Origin: Trueperaceae bacterium
GTDB lineage: Bacteria; Deinococcota; Deinococci; Deinococcales; Trueperaceae
DNA: 19,594 nt
Assembly: GCA_007130445.1 (NCBI GenBank)
Contig: SLSM01000056.1
Location: 1 to 19,594, forward strand
Reading direction: 5' to 3'
Below, in pieces: positions 15,682 to 19,594 of the stretch. The notes below the pieces were generated by a model that saw only the letters and a list, made by a program, of their open reading frames with translations, was not told where the DNA came from and ran no database searches. The position numbers and the translations under genes are program-made. Within the stretch, counting starts at the first letter, position 1. Every line of letters starts with the position of its first letter.

Positions 15682-15751
15682 GTGGTCGTGGGCTCGCGCT
15701 CGGGAAGCTAGGGGCGTTGCCCACGCTCCCCGAGCGCGAGCCCACGACCAC
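15682..15751. terminator. Long hairpin, probable bidirectional terminator (mirror copy)
   Basis: Same 23-bp perfect stem and internally paired apex as 3844-3913, here between the PH-domain stop (15665) and the mirrored argA stop (15832). Confidence 0.65.
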
Positions 15752-15831
15752 GCGGCAGCGGTGTCGGCGCCGCACGCAGCGGTTCGCGACCCCGAACGCA
15801 TCCCGCCCGCAGCGCGCCGACCCACCCCCAG

Positions 15832-16416
15832 TCAGCGGATCCCGGGCGGCACCTGCGCCTGCGGCGGCTCGGGCAGGTTCGCCGGCATCGGCACCCCCTC
15901 GAGCCGCTTGACGAGCCCGTTCTCGTTGCAGCCGACGAAGAACGGGCAGCGCAGGCATTCGGACCAGACGCGCGGGTGGAGCTCGCGGGTCTTGTCGATG
16001 AGGGTGAAGCCGCACTTCTCGAAGAACCCGACGGAGTACGTCCAGGCGAACATGACGGGGATGCCGATGCGGCGGGCCTCGGCCTCGCAGGCGGCGACGA
16101 GCGCTCGGCCGACGCCGCGGGCGGTGACGTCGGGCGCGACGGCGAGCCCGCGGACCTCGGCGATGTCGCCCCACAGGATGTGCAGCGCGCCGTTGCCGGC
16201 GAATACGGGTCCGGTTTCGGTGGCAACCTCGGCGACGAAGAAGTCGCGCAGGTTCTCGAAGATGTTGGGCATGGGGCGCACGAGCATCTTGCCCTGACCG
16301 GCCCAGTAGCCGATGTTCTCGAAGATCAGCGGCACGTCGCTGGCCGTGGCGGGGCGGACGCTGACGCTGCCGGCGGGGGGCGCGGCGTCGCGGCTCGGGT
16401 CGGGGACGACGGTCAC
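15832..16416 (-). CDS. argA: Short GNAT-type N-acetylglutamate synthase (mirror copy)
   Basis: Identical to 3179-3763: EVRGLAV, the ARGVGRAL acetyl-CoA loop and a three-cysteine tail (Cys154, 157, 163). GTG at 16416 overlaps the mirrored argH stop. Confidence 0.78.
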   Translation of the reverse strand: MTVVPDPSRDAAPPAGSVSVRPATASDVPLIFENIGYWAGQGKMLVRPMPNIFENLRDFFVAEVATETGPVFAGNGALHILWGDIAEVRGLAVAPDVTARGVGRALVAACEAEARRIGIPVMFAWTYSVGFFEKCGFTLIDKTRELHPRVWSECLRCPFFVGCNENGLVKRLEGVPMPANLPEPPQAQVPPGIR

Positions 16417-17837
16417 GGCGCGTCTCCGGCGGCGAACTCGGCGCGCGCGCGGGCGATCTGCTCGACCACGCGGCGGCGGGCGGTGCCGCCGTAGCTGTCG
16501 CGGGCGTCGACGACGGCCTCGACGTCGAGTGCGGCGTAGACGTCGTCCTCGAAGCGCTCCGAGACGTCGCGCAGCGTGGCGAGGTCGAGGTCTTGCAGGT
16601 CGACGCCGCGCCCCATCGCGATCGCGACCAGGCGGCCGACGGCGTCGTGCGCCTCGCGGAATGGGAGCCCCTTGCGGGCGAGGTAGTCGGCGAGGTCGGT
16701 GGCGTTGCTGAACGCGCGCCCGGCGGCGTGCCGCGTGCGCTCGGCGCGCACCTCCATGCGCGGCAGCATGTCGGCGGTGAGGCGCAGGCACACGGCGAGC
16801 GTGTCGGCGGCGTCGAAGGCGCCTTCCTTGTCTTCCTGCATGTCCTTGTTGTAGGCCAGCGGGAGGCCCTTCATGACGGTGAGGAGCCCGATCAGGGCGC
16901 CGTACACGCGGCCGGTCTTGCCGCGGATGAGCTCGCTGACGTCTGGGTTCTTCTTCTGGGGCATGATCGAACTGCCGGTGGTGTGCGAGTCGGGCAGCAC
17001 GACGAAGCCGAACTCCTGCGACGACCACAGGATCAGCTCTTCGGACATGCGCGACAGGTGCATCATGGCGATCGACGCCGCGGCGAGGAACTCGATGGCG
17101 AAGTCGCGGTCGGAGACGGCGTCGAGCGAGTTGGCGGCCGGCGCGGCGAAGCCGAGCAGATCGGCGGTGCGGTGCCTGTCGATGGGGAAGCCGGTGCCGG
17201 CGAGGGCGCCGGCGCCGAGCGGGCATGCCGCGTCGAGGCGCGCGAGGGCGTCGCGGAAGCGGCCCTCGTCGCGCGCGAGCATCTCGTGGTACGCGAGCAG
17301 GTGGTGCGAGAGGCGAACGGGTTGGGCGACCTGGAGGTGGGTGTAGCCGGGCAGGACCACGCCGAGGTGGCGTTCGGCCAGGTCGACGAGCACGCCGCGC
17401 GCCTCGCGCAGCAGCGCGAGGATGCGGCGGGTGCGGGCCCGCAGCGCCAGGCGGAAGTCGGTGGCGACCTGGTCGTTGCGGGAGCGGGCGGTGTGGAGCT
17501 TGCCGCCGACCGGACCCACGGCGTCTGTGAGCCGGCGCTCGAGGTTCATGTGGACGTCTTCGAGTGCGACGTCCCAGGCGACGTCGCCGGCCTCGACGGC
17601 GCGGGCGAGGTCGCGCAGCCCGGCCACGAGCGCGTCCGCCTCGTCCGGCGTGACGATGCCCTGCTCGCCCAACATGGTGGCGTGCGCGATCGAGCCCTCG
17701 ATGTCCTCGAGCGCCATGGCGGCGTCGACGTCGATCGAGGCGTTGAAGGCCTGCACGAGGGCGTCGGTGGCCTCGGCGAAGCGACCGCCCCACATGCCTT
17801 GACCGCCCTGCTTCGGGGCCGCGTCGGGCGCGCTCAC
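16413..17837 (-). CDS. argH: Argininosuccinate lyase (mirror copy)
   Basis: Identical to 1758-3182: MWGGRF, TARSRNDQ, GYTHLQ and the GSSIMPQKKNP signature. GTG at 17837 overlaps the mirrored GNAT stop. Confidence 0.95.
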   Translation of the reverse strand: MSAPDAAPKQGGQGMWGGRFAEATDALVQAFNASIDVDAAMALEDIEGSIAHATMLGEQGIVTPDEADALVAGLRDLARAVEAGDVAWDVALEDVHMNLERRLTDAVGPVGGKLHTARSRNDQVATDFRLALRARTRRILALLREARGVLVDLAERHLGVVLPGYTHLQVAQPVRLSHHLLAYHEMLARDEGRFRDALARLDAACPLGAGALAGTGFPIDRHRTADLLGFAAPAANSLDAVSDRDFAIEFLAAASIAMMHLSRMSEELILWSSQEFGFVVLPDSHTTGSSIMPQKKNPDVSELIRGKTGRVYGALIGLLTVMKGLPLAYNKDMQEDKEGAFDAADTLAVCLRLTADMLPRMEVRAERTRHAAGRAFSNATDLADYLARKGLPFREAHDAVGRLVAIAMGRGVDLQDLDLATLRDVSERFEDDVYAALDVEAVVDARDSYGGTARRRVVEQIARARAEFAAGDAP

Positions 17838-18367
17838 GTCGACGCTCCCAGCCAACCACCACCGCTGCCGGGCACCTTGGTCTGCCAGGTGCCGCCGACG
17901 CGCTTGTGCAGCGTGATGGTTGCGTCGTCGCGGGCGGCTTCGGTGTAGCCCATGCGGGCGTAGTACGCGAGCTGGTCGCGCGTGGTGTCGAGCGGGAGCG
18001 CGAGCGTGAGGGTGGGGACGTTGGCGCGGATGGCGGCGGCCTCGACGCGGGTCATGAGCCAGCGGCCGTAGCCCTGGCCGCGGTGCGCCGGCAGGGTCGC
18101 GACGCGCTCGACCTCCCAGCCGTCCTTGCGGTCGCGCCAGCACAGGGCGGCGAGCAGGTCGCCGGCGCGGTCCTCGAGGAGCAGCGCCCCGCCGTGTTCG
18201 AGCCCGGCGCGCACGCTCGTAGCGTCTGCGGCCGCGTCCGGGTACGCCTGCGCCCACAAGGCGGCGAGGCGCCCGGCGTCTCTGAGTCCGGCCCAGCGCA
18301 GCCGGGAGGCCTCATACGCCTGCCCCGGGCGGCCGAGCACCGGGGCGGGGGGAGGGGTGTCGGTCAC
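17834..18367 (-). CDS. GNAT-family N-acetyltransferase between argG and argH (mirror copy)
   Basis: Identical to 1228-1761: HRGQGYGRWL acetyl-CoA loop and YYARMGY motif; substrate unknown. Confidence 0.83.
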   Translation of the reverse strand: MTDTPPPAPVLGRPGQAYEASRLRWAGLRDAGRLAALWAQAYPDAAADATSVRAGLEHGGALLLEDRAGDLLAALCWRDRKDGWEVERVATLPAHRGQGYGRWLMTRVEAAAIRANVPTLTLALPLDTTRDQLAYYARMGYTEAARDDATITLHKRVGGTWQTKVPGSGGGWLGAST

Positions 18368-18374
18368 GGGCGAC

Positions 18375-19592
<1,218 letters not shown>

Positions 19593-19594
19593 GC

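Overview
The window is one 9,797-bp locus followed by its own exact reverse complement. Every position x pairs with 19595-x, from the first base (gccacaag...) to the last (...cttgtggc), with no spacer at the centre (9797/9798, cac|gtg). All genes therefore appear twice in mirror order. The biological content is 11 genes, not 22. The most economical explanation is a fold-back assembly or amplification artefact seeded by a GC-rich hairpin downstream of the 3D-domain gene. A real giant palindrome cannot be excluded from sequence alone. No undescribed system is evident; the genes are mostly recognisable housekeeping and metabolic genes.

The source looks like a high-GC bacterium (about 70% G+C by eye; most codons end in G or C; many GTG starts). 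Three things suggest a Deinococcota-like organism, perhaps near Truepera: the arginine cluster argG-GNAT-argH-short NAGS, a 3D-domain envelope protein of the kind I associate with Deinococcus/Thermus, and extended -10 promoters (TGN-TANNNT) ending only 6-9 nt before start codons, which implies leaderless mRNAs. This placement is inference.

Layout of the left arm. (1) 3-3763, + strand: an arginine operon, argG (first few codons missing at the window edge), a GNAT acetyltransferase, argH, and a short GNAT-type N-acetylglutamate synthase (argA). The last two junctions are GTGA overlaps. (2) 3764-3929: a convergent intergenic region with a strong long hairpin. (3) 3930-4433, - strand: a two-TM protein with a bacterial PH (YyaB-like) domain. 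(4) 4578-6106, + strand: a type I L-asparaginase overlapping a methylmalonyl-CoA epimerase-like VOC protein. (5) 6144-7621, + strand: proC (pyrroline-5-carboxylate reductase) overlapping a secreted protein of unknown function. (6) 7634-8935, - strand: tgt, tRNA-guanine transglycosylase with an extra segment of about 35 residues. (7) 9085-9747, + strand: a membrane-anchored 3D-domain protein. (8) 9748-9847: the palindrome axis. The right arm (9798-19594) repeats all of this on the opposite strands.

Functionally, argA, argG and argH cover the first and the last two steps of arginine synthesis, proC covers the last step of proline synthesis (also from glutamate), and tgt makes queuosine-type tRNA. 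The asparaginase/epimerase pair shares an operon without an obvious common pathway.
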